NCBI RefSeq assembly: GCF_004798865.1
Contig: NW_025335459.1
Span: 196,806-260,805 of the forward strand
DNA: 64,000 bases
Source of the DNA: Varanus komodoensis
Taxonomy: Eukaryota > Chordata > Lepidosauria > Squamata > Varanidae
Direction of reading: 5' to 3'
In this document: positions 1-11,626 of the stretch, piece by piece
Numbering within the stretch: position 1 is the first letter of the stretch
Layout of the letters: every line of letters begins with the position of its first letter
Made by a program: the position numbers and the translations under genes
The notes under the pieces: model-generated
Databases searched by the model: none
Told to the model about the DNA's origin: nothing
Seen by the model: only the letters and a program-made list of their open reading frames with translations

Positions 1-158
1 ATTTCTTGTTTCTTTTAAATAGCCTTTTGCTGCCACCCAGTGGCTATCGGAATTATTGCAAGCTACTTTCATTTTCTCTTTCTCTTTTTTTTTCTCTCTC
101 TCTTTTTCCCTCCTTTTTCTTTTTTATATTGGCATTTCTTTGGTGAACAACTTCCATC

Positions 159-1163
159 ATGAGGAAAACTCAGCCCTCTTCAGCACCTTTCTCAGTGGGT
201 CAGAGTCCAATTCATCAGCCTAAGACAGAAGATGTTGCAAAAAGCTTAATGGCGATACCGGCGGCTTTAACAACTTTGCAAGCTTCTCAAGAGGTGATGT
301 CAATACGGCTGAAAAGCTTATCAAATGAGCAAAAAGAGCAACTTGACAAATTGGATAACTCTATTAGAGAGGTGACAACTCAATTATCTGATGTCCGACT
401 TAAAGCAGAACAGAATACACAAAAAATACAAGTATGTGAAAAATTGGAGACAGTAGATAAAGAAATAGATTTAATTAAGCAAACAAATAAGTCAGCATGG
501 GACTCAATGGCTACATTAGAGATGGAGAAGGCATCTTATTATCTAAGATTTCAGTATATACCTGAAGAGAAAAATGAGGACCTCTGAGAGATCATAACTG
601 TCATGTGGCAGAGCTTTTAGAAATCGAGAACGAAGTCATGGGTATTGTTTTAGGGTCAACTCCTCTTATACCAGAAAAAATAAACTTCCGAGAGAAGTCC
701 ATGTCAAATTTGCTCTAAGGTCTATAAGAGATAATGTTTTGAAGGCTGCACAGGAGAAGCCGTTAAAGAGAGATGATCATCAGGAGGTGATAGTCCTGAA
801 ACAAATTCCATGGAGGATTAGAGAGGGAAGAAGGAAATATCAATTCCTTACTACAAAATTGATCAAGAAAGAGATTATCTTTAAGTGGCTAACACCAGAA
901 GGAGTATTTTTACATGGAACTCTGTAAGATATAAATTGGATTCAATTCTTAAAGTACAAGAGTTCTATGAAAAATTTAGAGTTATGCTAGAAGAGGAGAA
1001 TCCTGTCGTCTCTAAAGAAGGAGAAAGAGGTGCCAAAGCAATGGAAATAACAGTGTACCACTCTGAAGAGGGAGAAATATTGAAGGCTGATTCACAAGAA
1101 TTACAGACTCTGGACTCAAAGGTGGGAAAAAAAGGTAGAACTGTAAAGGCAAAGAATAAGTAA
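159..1163 (+). pseudogene. L1 ORF1 (coiled-coil RNA-binding protein), broken
   Basis: The first 142 codons (159-587) have the heptad-rich, charged composition of the L1 ORF1 coiled coil. Downstream pieces (739-927 and 885-1163) match the C-terminal part, including a stretch close to KVQEFYEKFRVMLEEE. The reading frame is broken by a stop after 587 and by shifts before 739 and around 900, so no full ORF1p can be made. In a live element this protein trimerises and coats the L1 RNA. Confidence 0.75.
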
Positions 1164-1178
1164 ATAATTTTATTAAAT

Positions 1179-4100
1179 ATGGCTCTTAAAAAGGAAGGGA
1201 AAATTGAATTGCTCTCTTTAAATGTTAATGGACTAAATGGACCATCTAAGAGAAGAAGGATTTTTGCTCAACTTCAAAAATGGAAATTAGATACAATTTG
1301 TCTACAAGAAACACATATTAAGAAACAATATGTTAAACTTCTGAAATGTTCATATCTGGGAAAATTGTTCGTATCTTCTACATCGCAAAAGAAAAGAGGT
1401 TTAGCACTGTATGTTAAAGAAAAATTGGACCCTAAATATATTCTTGCTGATAAGGATGGTAGGATCTTGATGGTAGAAATTACAATTAAACTTAAAAAGG
1501 TGCTCTTAGTGGCAATATATGCACCAAATGACCATCAGGAAACTTTTTATCAAAAACTACATATGTTACTTTTAGAAGTGGACTATCAGTCTATGTGTGT
1601 AATGGGCAATTTTAATGCAATTGTGAATAAGGGAATCAATTACAAGAGTGAAAGTAAGGGAAAAACAGGTAGGAGGATGCTTCCAAAGTCTTGTTCCAAC
1701 TTGATTGAAGAATTCAGATTGATAGATGCCTAGAGGCATAAAAACCCGTCTTCGGCCAACTATTCTTTTTACTCAAACAGATGTAGGTCATGGTCTAGAA
1801 ATGATATTGTTTGGATAACTCCAGACTTAATGCCAGATCTGATAGAAGCTGAAATGGAGACAAATGTCTGGGTGGATCATAATCCTGTATTTATATCATT
1901 GAAAGGAGCTGCAAGGACGCCCAGATGGAGTCTAGATAAAGCATTACTAAAAGATACAAAATTTATAGAAGAGATAAGCAAAGAGATGCAAATATTCTTT
2001 CAAATAAACAAAGCAGAAGAAACTTCTTTACAGAATGTCTGGGATACAGCTAAAGCCTGTGTCAGGGGACTGATAATAACCTACTCAGCAAAAATAAATA
2101 AAAAGAAAAAGCAAGAGCGAGCAACATTAGTAGAAGAATTGAGGAAACGGGAACAAGAACTGCAGGCAGATCCAACAAAAAGAAATCTTAAGGTCCAAAT
2201 GAATATTTTAAAGCACAAAATCTCTTGGATACAAATGAACTTACTAAGCAAATGAAATTAGCTAAACAGATTTTTTTTGAAAATGCTAATAAACCGGGGA
2301 GATGGCTAGCATATAAAGTCAAAAAAGAAAGAGAGAAGAGATTGATTTCAAAACTGAAAGATGGAGGAGGATGACTACAGGTACAAAATACACAAATTAA
2401 GAAAATAGCTGAAGATTTTTTTTGCAAGGTTATACCAGAAGGAGGAGATTTCAATCAAGAAGGTAAAAGAATACATTTGAAAGGGAGATTTACCAAAATT
2501 ACCAGAAAAGAATAAAAAAATATTGAATCAAGAAGTAACAACTATGGAAATAACAGAGGCAATCATGCGACAAAAGAACGATAAAACCCCTGGTCCAGAT
2601 GGGCTACCAGCTGAATTTTACAAATCTTTTGAGGGAATTTTTGCTACCTTTTTCAAAATCATATGTAATGAAGCATTGTTAACTGCTAAAATACCAGATA
2701 CCTGAACAGAGGCAAATATCACATTAATACCAAAAGAAGATATGGACTTAACACAGATTCAAAATTACAGACCCATATCATTATTAAATGTGGACTAAAA
2801 ATTTTTTGCCTGGCAGAAAGGTTGAAGAAGTTTTTAATAGACTTTATTCATGCAGACCAAACTGGTTTTCCGCCTAAAAGACAAATGAAGAACAATCTGA
2901 GGACTATTTTGGATATCCTAGAATACTACGAGACACACACAGAAAAATCAATGGCTCTACTGTTTTTAGATGCCCAGAAAGCCTTTGATAATGTTAATTG
3001 GCAATTCATAATGCAACAGATGGACCAAATGGAGTTTGGGGGAAAATTTATGAATGTGAAATCAAGCATCTATCAAAGACAATCGTCCAGGATTTTAATT
3101 AATGGAGAACGTACAAGGGCTATAGAGATACAAAAGGGTACAAGGAAGGGATGCCCGCTGTCACCCCTATTTAGAGGTTTTGAATAGAAATATTAGGGAT
3201 GACGAGGACATTAAAGGTAGTAAAATTAGGGATGAAAGGTATAAATTGCAAGCATTCGCAGATGATTTGGTCTTTATAATAGAGGAACATTTTGTAACAA
3301 TCCCTAAACTTTTCCAATGGATTGAAGAATATGGTGAGGTTACGGGGATGAAAATAAATAAGGAAAAAATGAAACTTTTAGTTAAAAATCTTGTGCAAGA
3401 TCAGAAAAAAAGACTCCAAGAACAAGTGGAGTTGCAGATTGTTAAAAAGGTTAAATACTTGGGAATCTATCTTACAGCTAAATGCACAACTTTGAAAGAA
3501 GACAATTACAATAAATTATTGAAATATATTAAAGGTGATCTGGAAAGATGGGCAAATTTACAACTGTCTTTGATGGGAAGAGTTGCACTGGTTAATATGA
3601 ACATACTACCAAAACTTTTGTTTTTGTTCCAAATGATTCCCGTAAAAATTGATAAAAAATTTTTGAGAATTTAAATTTTCAAATTTTGAGATTTATTCAG
3701 AGAAAAAAGAAAGCAAGGATTAAACTGAAAATGCTTCAAGAAACAAAAAAGAATGGGGGTTTTGGTTTACCGGATTGGATGTTGTACTATCAAGCATCTA
3801 TTTTAACGTGGATAAAAGAATGGATAACTTTGTGAAAAAAGAGAATTTTGTATCTTGAAGGACATGATTTGCAAATGGGTTGGCATGCTTATATGTGGTA
3901 TGAGAAGGTTAGGTCTCATGGGATTTTTTAAAATCACTTTATTAGAAGATCATTAATGTCAGTGTGGGAAAAGTTAAAGTCAAAAATGTATAATAAGTTA
4001 CCAAGATGACTTTCACCTATGGAAGCTTTTGTGTATCCAAATGTATTGAATTTTGAAGGGATCATAAGATATGATGATATTTTGGATAAGGATGGAGGCC

Positions 4101-4672
4101 TGTACCTAGATCAAGAAATACAAGAACAGGGACTCAATATCTCCTGGTGGTATAAGGTGCAGATGCAATCAAGATATGCTAAAGATTGTAAAATATGGGG
4201 GGTTTATAAAGACCTAACAGCCTTTGATCAAGTGATGTTAAAAACAGATGAGAAAATGATTAAAAGAATTTATGAGTTCTTACTTGACAGGAAAATGGAA
4301 GGGGAACAGGTTAAGGAAACTATGATAACATGGGCACACAATTTTGGATATAATATTGAATTAGAAAAGTGGCAAAAGCTATGGGAGAGAAATATCAAGG
4401 TAACTTTAGCAACTTTGTATAAAGAAAATGTATATAAAATGTTTTACAGGTAGTATTTGTTGCCAAATCGATTAGCTAAGATGTTTTCATATATGTCAAA
4501 CAGATGTTGGAAATGTAAACATGATGTGGGTACTTTTTACCATATGTGGTGGACTTGTGAATATGTGAAAAAGTATTGGATTAAAATACATAAATGGCTT
4601 GAGGAAATGCTACAAAAACCCTTAGCTTTTAAACCTGAAATTTTCTTGTTAGGTATTGTACTGGAAAATATT
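1179..4672 (+). pseudogene. L1 ORF2 (endonuclease-reverse transcriptase), broken
   Basis: 1179-2255 is the apurinic-type endonuclease and linker in one frame, cut by a TAG at about 1731. 2523-3674 is reverse transcriptase with frame changes around 2800 and 3180. 4019-4672 is the C-terminal segment with a CCHC-like cluster, cut by a stop at about 4452. At least five lesions are visible. The known role is target-primed reverse transcription: nicking of genomic DNA and copying of L1 RNA. Confidence 0.85.
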
Positions 4673-4779
4673 CACACCATCTGTTTTAACTGCCATCTCC
4701 AATAGCAACCAAATGACCCTAATAAATCTGCACTCACATCAGTGCACACCCTTAGAAATACATGATGTGTGGCATCCTA

Positions 4780-5023
4780 CATCAAAATTTGCATTACAAT
4801 GTATTTATCATGCCTCATTCAGCAACAAATCTTGGTTTGTGTCTAATTGGGCATCACAGCTCTTGCTAATACAGATTTTTCCCAGGTTGCTAACTAGTGG
4901 AGATGTAATTCCAGTGTTGCTTCTTTAAATCATACTTGCAGGGAATATCCAGTAGTTGCCTCTTGTGGGGAATTGGTTATAACATGGATACTTTTTGTAT
5001 TGGAACACTGTCTAATATTAATG
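4780..5023 (+). repeat. V2R-cluster upstream module, copy 1
   Basis: This stretch is clearly homologous to 29620-29820 (before receptor gene 2) and to 62150-62290 near the right end. A shared landmark is ttgggcatcacagctcttg. It is part of the segmental unit that was duplicated with the receptors. No coding region is seen. The 107 bases between the L1 break (4672) and this module are unassigned. Confidence 0.7.
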
Positions 5024-5057
5024 TCTGCCTACCTGAGCACCAAAGGAAAATGGCTGA

Positions 5058-6140
5058 CACCTATCCCTCCTTCTGGTTTGGCCCCCAGCCAGAGGGTGCC
5101 AGGTAGTCTTGTCAACCGCCCCTCGGGCCTGACGGTGCTGCTACTCAATGCCAGGTCACTCAATAATAAATATTCCCTCATCCATGACTTGATTGTGGAT
5201 GAGGGGGCCGACCTGCCTTGTATAACGGAGACCTGGGTGGGGGGGGGGATGTTGCCCTCTCTCAACTGTGCCCACCTGGCTATCTGGTTCAGCACTGTTC
5301 ATGCCCGGAGGGGAGGGGAGGAGGGTTGCTTTGGTTTACCGAGCCTCCATCTCTCTCACGGAACTTCTGGTCCCTTCGAGACCAGGGCTGGAGTGCCTCT
5401 ACTTGGTGTTGGGTGACCGAGACAGATTGGGGATTCTGTTGGTGTACCGTGCACCCTTCCTCCCAACAGTCTCCCTGCCTGAGCTGACGGAGACTGTCTT
5501 GGACCTGGTGTTGAGGACCCCCAGGATATTGGTCCTGAGGGACTTCAACCTCCTTTCCAAGTCTGGTCTGACCGGGGCGGCTCAGGACTTCATGGCCTCC
5601 ATGACGGCCATGGGGCTGTCTCAACATGTCTCCGGCCCGACCCATGAACGTGGACACACTCTGGACCTGGTTTTCTCGACGGGGCAGGAAGAGGGTGGTC
5701 TGAGGGTGAGGAATTTATGCTTGACTCCCCTGTCATGGTCAGATCACTTCCTGGTGAGGTTTGTGCTCGAGAGCAGCCTCTCCCTCTGTAAGGTTGCAGA
5801 CCCGATTGCGTGGGTCCGCCCCCGGAACCGGATGGATCCAGATGGATTCCTGAAGGCCCTGGGGGAGTTTCCGGCTGACAAGGCTGGTGCTCCTGTCAAG
5901 GCTCTGGTCGAACTGTGGAACGGGGAGATGACCAGGGCTGTGGACACGATCGCTCCTAAGCGTCCTCTCCCGCCGGGCAGAGCCCGCTCTTCCCCTTGGT
6001 ATACACCTGAATTGCAGGCGATGAAGCAGGTTGGGAGACGGCTAGAGCATAGGTGGAGGAGATCACGGGATGAATCTGACCGAACACACTTGAGAGCCCA
6101 CTATTGGGCCTATGCTGTGGCGGTGAGGGCGGCGAAAAAA
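5058..6140 (+). pseudogene. L2 ORF2, endonuclease half
   Basis: Codes for an exonuclease-endonuclease-phosphatase fold as used by non-LTR elements to nick target DNA. The frame changes near 5250-5270, next to a run of ten G, which could be a real indel or a sequencing slip. The right part (from 5268) stays open to the assembly gap. The catalytic-type SDH motif is seen as WSDHFLV near 5740. Confidence 0.7.
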
Positions 6141-6473
6141 NNNNNNNNNNNNNNNNNNNNNNNNNNNNNNNNNNNNNNNNNNNNNNNNNNNNNNNNNNNN
6201 NNNNNNNNNNNNNNNNNNNNNNNNNNNNNNNNNNNNNNNNGTCGAACTGTGGAACGGGGAGATGACCAGGGCTGTGGACACGATCGCTCCTAAGCGTCCT
6301 CTCCCGCCGGGCAGAGCCCGCTCTTCCCCTTGGTATACACCTGAATTGCAGGCGATGAAGCAGGTTGGGAGACGGCTAGAGCATAGGTGGAGGAGATCAC
6401 GGGATGAATCTGACCGAACACACTTGAGAGCCCACTATTGGGCCTATGCTGTGGCGGTGAGGGCGGCGAAAAA
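5907..6473 (+). repeat. Exact duplication flanking the assembly gap
   Basis: 5907-6139 is base-for-base the same as 6241-6473 (constant offset of 334), and the two copies are separated only by 100 N. This is the pattern left when two contigs that really overlap are joined with a fixed-size gap. It is almost certainly an artefact and not a biological tandem repeat. Confidence 0.9.
6141..6240. other. Assembly gap (100 N)
   Basis: A run of 100 N lies inside the L2 reverse-transcriptase-encoding ORF. Because the flanks are identical, the true missing length is probably zero or negative. Confidence 0.97.
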
Positions 6474-8291
6474 GAAGTTTTTTTCCGCTTCCATCGCCTC
6501 CTCACAATGCCGTCCGGCGGAGCTTTTTCGAGTGGTGCAAGGCCTGGTTCGCCCAGGTCCTAAGGAAGATCCGGTTCCACCCTCAAAGGCCTGCTGTGAT
6601 GACTTTGCCAGGCATTTCAGGGAGAAAATCGCTCAGATTCGTCACGAGCTGGACACCACGAATGAATCAGAGGTTTCTGGGGAGACCCCAGTGCTGCCGT
6701 CTGGTCCAGCATTATTGGATGAATTTCAGTTATTGCGGCCTGATGATGTGGACAAGGTGCTTGGACGAGTATGTCGCACCACTTGCCTATTGGACCCTTG
6801 CCTGTCTTGGTTAATAAATAATTCCAAGCACAGGATTGGGACCTGGATCTTGGAAGTGGTTAACGCTTCTCTGAGGGAGGGTCGGGTGCCTGCCCCTTTA
6901 AAGGAGGTGGTAGTCCGACTGGTCCTGAAGAAAGCGTCACTGGATCCAGAGATGGCCACTAACTATAGACCTGTGGCCAACATCCCGTTTCTGGGCAAGG
7001 TTTTAGAGCGGGTGGTGGTGGGACAACTCCAAGCACTCTTGGATGAAACTGATTATCTGGATCCTTTTCAGTCCGGCTTCAGACCCGGGTACAGTACTGA
7101 ATCTGCCTTGGTCGCCCTGTACGATGACCTGTGCAGGGAGAAGGACAGGGGGAGTGTGTTCCTGTTGGTTCTCCTGGACCTCTCAGCGGCTTTCGATACC
7201 ATCGACCATGGTATCCTTCTGGATAGGCTAGCGGGATTGGGGGTCAGAGGCACTGCTTTGCAGTCGTTCCGCTCCTATCTCAACGGCCAATTCCAGAAGG
7301 TGGTGCTTTGGACTATGGATCTGCACCATGGCAGCTATGCCATGGAGTACCGCGGGGGTCCATTTTGTCCCCTTTGCTGTTTAACATCTACATGAAACTG
7401 CTGGGAGAGGTCATCAGGAGGTGTGGGCTGCGGAATCATCAGTACGCTGATGATACCCAGCTCTACCTCTCATTTTCCACCAATCCAGGTGAGGCAGTGG
7501 CTGTGCTGAACCGGTGCCTGGCCGAGGTAATGGGCTGGATGAGGGCCAATAAACTGAAGCTCAATCCAGGCAAGACGGAGGTCCTGTTGGTTGGCGGATC
7601 GGGCTTCGGAGAGGGTGGATTTGACCTGGACTTGAAAGGGGTTGCACTCCCTCTTAGGGACAAGGTCTGCAGCTTAGGAGTGCTCCTCGTCCAGGAGCTT
7701 TCATTGGAAGCTCAGGTGACAGTGGCGGCGAGGAGCGCTTTCCTTCAGCTTTGGCTGATTAATCACCTGCGTCCCTACCTGGAGTACAACTGCCTGGTGA
7801 CGGTGACACGCGCACTGGTGACTTCCCGCCTTGACTTCTGTAACGCGCTTTACGTGGGGCTTCCCTTGAAGACGATCCGGATACTTCAGTTGGTTCAAAA
7901 TAGAGCTGCCAGGCTGCTGATGGGGACGGGGCGTTATGTTCACATGACTCCAGTCCTCCGTCAGCTTCACTGGCTTCCCATTGAAATCCGGGCCCAATTC
8001 AAGGTGTTGGTGATGACCTATAAAGCCCTTGACTTCTTGGGTCCTTGTTACCTGAAGGAGCGCTTACATGCATATATGCCCGACCGCCCCTTGAGATCTG
8101 CGGGAGAGGCCCTTCTCCGGGAACCCTCCGTGAAAGAAATTAGGAGGGTAGGTACTCGGAGGAGGGCTTTTTCTGCGGTGGCGCCCAATCTATGGAATGC
8201 GCTCCTCAGAGAGGTCCGCCTGGCGCCGTTGTTATTTGTTTTTCGGCGCCAGGCGAAGACCTTTTTATTTAAACGTCATTTTAATTGTTAA
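6241..8291 (+). pseudogene. L2 ORF2, linker, reverse transcriptase and C-terminus
   Basis: An open frame of 377 codons from 6262 to 7395 overlaps one of 327 codons from 7308 to 8291, so a single frameshift around 7350 separates them. The first contains the thumb-proximal and palm A blocks (NYRPVANIPFLGKVLERV near 6960, LDLSAAFDTIDH near 7180). The second contains palm B and C ([12 protein letters not shown] near 7350 and YADDTQLY). The stop at 8291 is 160 bases before the tail, a normal short 3' UTR. Confidence 0.8.
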
Positions 8292-8585
8292 CAATATTTG
8301 CTTATTTATCTGGCCAGGTCGACTTCTTTTATATTGTTATTTATTTTATATTGTTAATTTTATTTTGTTATTTTTGTATTTTATTTGTGCTGTGAGCCGC
8401 CCGAGGCTTCAGCAAGGGGCGGCATAGAAATGTTCTAATAAATAAATAAATGCTTGGTAGCTGTGCAGATCCTCTCTACCTTGGCCTCCAGTTTGGAGCC
8501 TCAGCTAGCATCCTCATTCCCAAGTTCAGCCTTCTATTGAGACCAGAATTGCATAAGGTGGAAAGCTACCAAGAAAGTTGAAGAA

Positions 8586-9324
8586 GTCATGTGATGTATT
8601 TGTTCATATTTTACATTCCGCAGTAAATTATTAAGTATGCGTGTGTGAGAGAGAGTGTGTGTGAGTATGTGTGTGCTTTGATATGCTCTTCTAAATGGGT
8701 TCTGTTCTCTCTGTATACATTACCAAAGTGACTCATTTCTAGTATTGGTCAATGAAAAATGATCCCTTTCAAAGATGGATGTCCCTCAATCTATGACAAC
8801 TGGCATTGAATGTAGAGCCTAATATAATATGAATTCAGGATGTGCCTTGAAGGCAAGATTCAGTTTTGATGTTTTTTCAGCAACTGAAGGGAGAGAAAGT
8901 GAGGGGAGATCTGCACTGGAGCCCCTTCCATGCACAATGGAGCACAGGCTCCATATTTAAGGAAAAGACTTCAATCACCATTGCTGTGTATTTTGAAAAT
9001 ATTGGCTTGTGTCATGCACAAATGCAGGTGTGGGGGAATTTGGGAGAGTCAGAAAGAAGATGTTTGCAGGGAAACACTTGGAGTGTTTGTTTCACTTACA
9101 TCAGTTAGCCGTCGGCAAGTACAAGAGGCAGGATGTAAAGGACAAGTGGCAGGAAGATGACTGCTTCTACTCCATCACAAAGTATCTTAGAGAAGGAGAA
9201 GGGAGAGGCTGAGGTTGAGGCACTGCTTGCTCTTGTCCTCCCTGTCCTTCTGCTCCACCTGGACCAAACTGCAGCCTTTCTCCTGTATTGACTTTCCCAT
9301 GGGTACGCACCACTATAATCAATG
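8586..9324. other. Unassigned, with a GT-rich stretch
   Basis: No coding region or repeat family is recognised. 8639-8675 is an impure (gt)n/(ga)n stretch. The short open frames here have no recognisable domain and overlap each other in different frames. Confidence 0.5.
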
Positions 9325-10234
9325 ATGTGTGAGTAAGACCATTGAAGATAGCCAGGTTGGAGAACTACAGTAAATGGCAGCTGTGTTGTCCTGTGATTCA
9401 AATTGCAAATGAGTGTCTACAGTTTCCATGTTATTTTATGACATGTGTGTTCGGTATGTGTGGCTTTGCCTTCAATATAGGAAGGGAACGATCATCTACT
9501 GGAGTTCATATCATGCAACTTTAGTTTATACTCTTTTCGGCGCCAGGCCAAATCCTTTTTATTTAATTGTTATTTTAAAAATTAGCATTTTTAGTGGTTC
9601 ACAGTCACTTTTGATTTGATTTATCTGTACTGATTTATAGCAATTTTATTGTACTGGTTTATTGATTGTTTTTATGACTATTGGTTTTAATCTTGTAACC
9701 CATCCTGAGACTTGATAGTGAAGGACAGCATATACATGTTTTAAATAAAACAAATAAATAAAACAAATAAACATGCCAGCCACCTAGATCTCAAAGGAAA
9801 TTACTCTGGAATATCTATGATCTTGTGTGTCTAAGTAGTTTTCCTGTGTACATCCTTCCATCACCTTTGACAAGAAGTTCCCTAGTCAATGCTTGAAGAT
9901 ACCTTAGACGGGCTTATCTTGCAGCATGTGTACATGTGTCTGGAGGAGATGTAATAACTAAACCTTTAAGACATCAGCATTTGTTTCTTCGCAAAAGGTC
10001 ACTTGAGCATCAGCTGCCCCTTGCTGGCCCATGAAACAGAGCTGCATCAGTGAGTCACACAAACACAATTCTTCCCCCTGTGCACCTACACTGGGACCAC
10101 AGAGCAAGTCCACAATATTAGTGGGAGCTGCTTTCCACTAATTATTGAAATCATGGTGATTTATTTTCCTTTGCACCAAACCTCCAGGGGTACCTCCCAG
10201 CCCTGCTGAGTTTACAGCTTTGAAAGAAAGCTAA
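9325..10234 (+). repeat. Duplicated V2R upstream module, copy A
   Basis: Homologous to 10460-11110 in copy B (shared landmarks ttggagaactgca, catgtgtctggaggagatgt, aggtcacttgagcatc, tcatggtgatttatt). It carries an L2 tail (9531-9770) that copy B lacks. It ends shortly after the conserved block around 10141-10190, where sequence matching the upstream start of copy B begins. This is a tandem duplication of about 0.9 kb just 5' of receptor gene 1. Confidence 0.75.
9531..9770 (+). mobile_element. L2 3' tail fragment
   Basis: Starts like the end of the 5051-8450 element (tcttttcggcgccaggc, compare about 8236-8255) and ends in an aaat-rich tail. It interrupts copy A of the upstream module and is absent from copy B, so it inserted after that duplication. 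Confidence 0.75.
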
Positions 10235-11246
10235 TTTTTATTCCAATAGACACAAATGAAATGTTTAACACTCTGTTTCTATGTTAAGTCCGGATCAGTT
10301 TCGTTCTGACAAAAGCCTTGCTAACATTTCTGGCATGGGCTCAACAAACTGCCCTGTGCCTGCTCAGAGACTCTTTCTTTGCTGGCCTAGTATGCTGGAT
10401 ATACATTGGAGAATAGGGAATGATCTGTTGTTTTGAAAGAGAGAAGGGAGAAACCAAGCTCCTGACAGGTACCCTTGTTGGAGAACTGCATCAAATGACA
10501 GCTGTGTAGCCCTGCAATTCAAACCCTGTGACTAAGTGTATACAGTATCCTTGTTATTTTATGTCATGTATGTCCGGCATGTGCAGCTTTGTCTGCAGTA
10601 TAGGAATGGAGGGATAATCTCCTGGAGTTTCATTTGTGAAACCTGCCAGCCACCTAGATCCCAAAGGAAATTACCACTGTGTATCTATGATGCTGTGGGT
10701 TTAATAGCAGTCTTCCTGTGAACACCCATGCATCATCTTAGCCAAGAACTCTTATAGTCACTGGTTGAAGATACCTTAGATGGGCTTATCTGGGAACATG
10801 AATACATGTGTCTGGAGGAGATGTAATGACTAAACCTTTAAGATATCAGCATTTGTTTCATCACGAAAGGTCACTTGAGCATCCACTGCCCCAGCTGACC
10901 CATGGAACAGAGCTGCACCAGTGAGTCACACAATCACAATTCTCCCCCCTGCACACCTACACTAGGACCACAGAGCAAGTCCATGATGGGTAAGGGAAGC
11001 AGCTTCCTGCTAATTATTGAAATCATGGTGATTTATTTCCCTTTGCACCAAAGCTCCAGGGGTCTTTCCCAGCCCAGCTGAGTTTCGAAGCTGGTGCAAG
11101 AAAGCTCAGACCAAGAGCAGCCCTTGGAACCTTCTCCTACAGAACCTGAAGGGCAAGTGTTGAAATGTGTCCCAGTGGGAGTTTGGGAAGGCAGGGGCTG
11201 TGCCAGAGGGAGCTCTGCTCCTGTGAGAGGGGCTGGCTCCTGTGTG
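10235..11246 (+). repeat. Duplicated V2R upstream module, copy B
   Basis: Begins with sequence matching 29945-30030 upstream of gene 2 (ttattccaatagacacaaa), runs through the 5' module and repeats the conserved block (tcatggtgatttatttccc near 11021-11045) and the leader-like sequence after it. It stops at about 11246, where the proximal copy restarts in register. Confidence 0.75.
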
Positions 11247-11626
11247 TGTGGGACCACATAGTTAGCCCATGACATAGCTGGGCAGTTGCTTCCCTCTAAT
11301 CATTGAAATCATGGTGATTTATTTCCCTTTGCACCAAAGCTCCAGGGATCTCTCCCAGCCCAACTGAGTTTTGAAGCTGGTGCAAGAAAGTGCAGCGCAA
11401 GAGCAGCTCTTGGAAACTTCTCCTAGAAGTCCTGAAGAGCAAGTGTTGAAATGTGTCCCACACCGCTTGGAGCCTGGGGTGGGACTTAGGGAAGGCAGAG
11501 GCTGTGCCAGCAGGAGCTCTGCCTCTGTGCTCTGTGAGAGGGGCTGGCTCCTCCTCTGCTATTTCCGAGACTCTTCTCAAGCATGCATGATGTATGTGTG
11601 TGAAAACTAGAGGAGGACTCTCCAGC
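11247..11626 (+). promoter_or_regulatory. Proximal upstream block and 5' leader of receptor gene 1
   Basis: A block around 11296-11400 (cattgaaatcatggtgattt, then gcaccaaagctccaggga) is conserved at the same distance before exon 1 in gene 2 (32515-32620) and copy 3 (46840-46940), so it is the best candidate for promoter or first-exon leader. It also repeats the end of copy B, a second duplication of about 280 bases. The transcription start is not determined. Confidence 0.5.

Larger units (their letters stand above)
1..4672 (+). mobile_element. L1 LINE, nearly full length, dead, 3' end missing
   Basis: A 5' leader rich in T and C is followed by an ORF1 region (159-1163) and an ORF2 region (1179-4672) only 15 bases apart, the usual L1 order. 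ORF2 shows the endonuclease start (LSLNVNGLNGPSKRRR), the reverse transcriptase blocks (FLDAQKAFDNVNW near 2970-3000, FADD near 3260) and the cysteine-rich C-terminal segment ([16 protein letters not shown] near 4510). The same family recurs on the minus strand at 19522-20469, which continues past the point where this copy stops (about 4672) through the C-terminus and tail. A 5'-complete copy without its 3' end suggests loss by later rearrangement, since L1 normally truncates at the 5' end. Confidence 0.9.
5051..8450 (+). mobile_element. L2/CR1-group LINE, ORF2 nearly complete
   Basis: The endonuclease (LLNARSLNNKYSLIHDLI near 5140) is followed by reverse transcriptase (FLLVLLDLSAAFDTIDH near 7160-7205 and YADDTQLY near 7440) and a C-terminal domain ending at 8291. 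The 3' end has the stem-like gccgcccgaggcttcagc and an (aaat)n tail at 8436-8450. I favour the L2 clade from the YADDTQLY and DTIDH motifs and the short tandem tail, but a CR1 relative is possible. Few breaks are seen apart from the assembly gap, so this is one of the younger inserts here. Confidence 0.85.
5024..8585 (+). pseudogene. V2R exon 6 scrap split by an L2 LINE
   Basis: 5024-5050 reads like the TM6-TM7 loop of the receptors (AYLSTKGK), and 8451-8585 continues it (VAVQI then LASSL) with increasing decay. The two halves meet at the equivalent codon of intact exon 6 (compare 22829-22960 in gene 1), so the L2 at 5051-8450 inserted here with little or no loss. Only the last transmembrane part of exon 6 is present, and it abuts an upstream module instead of the rest of a gene, so the scrap was already rearranged or was cut off later. 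Confidence 0.75.
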
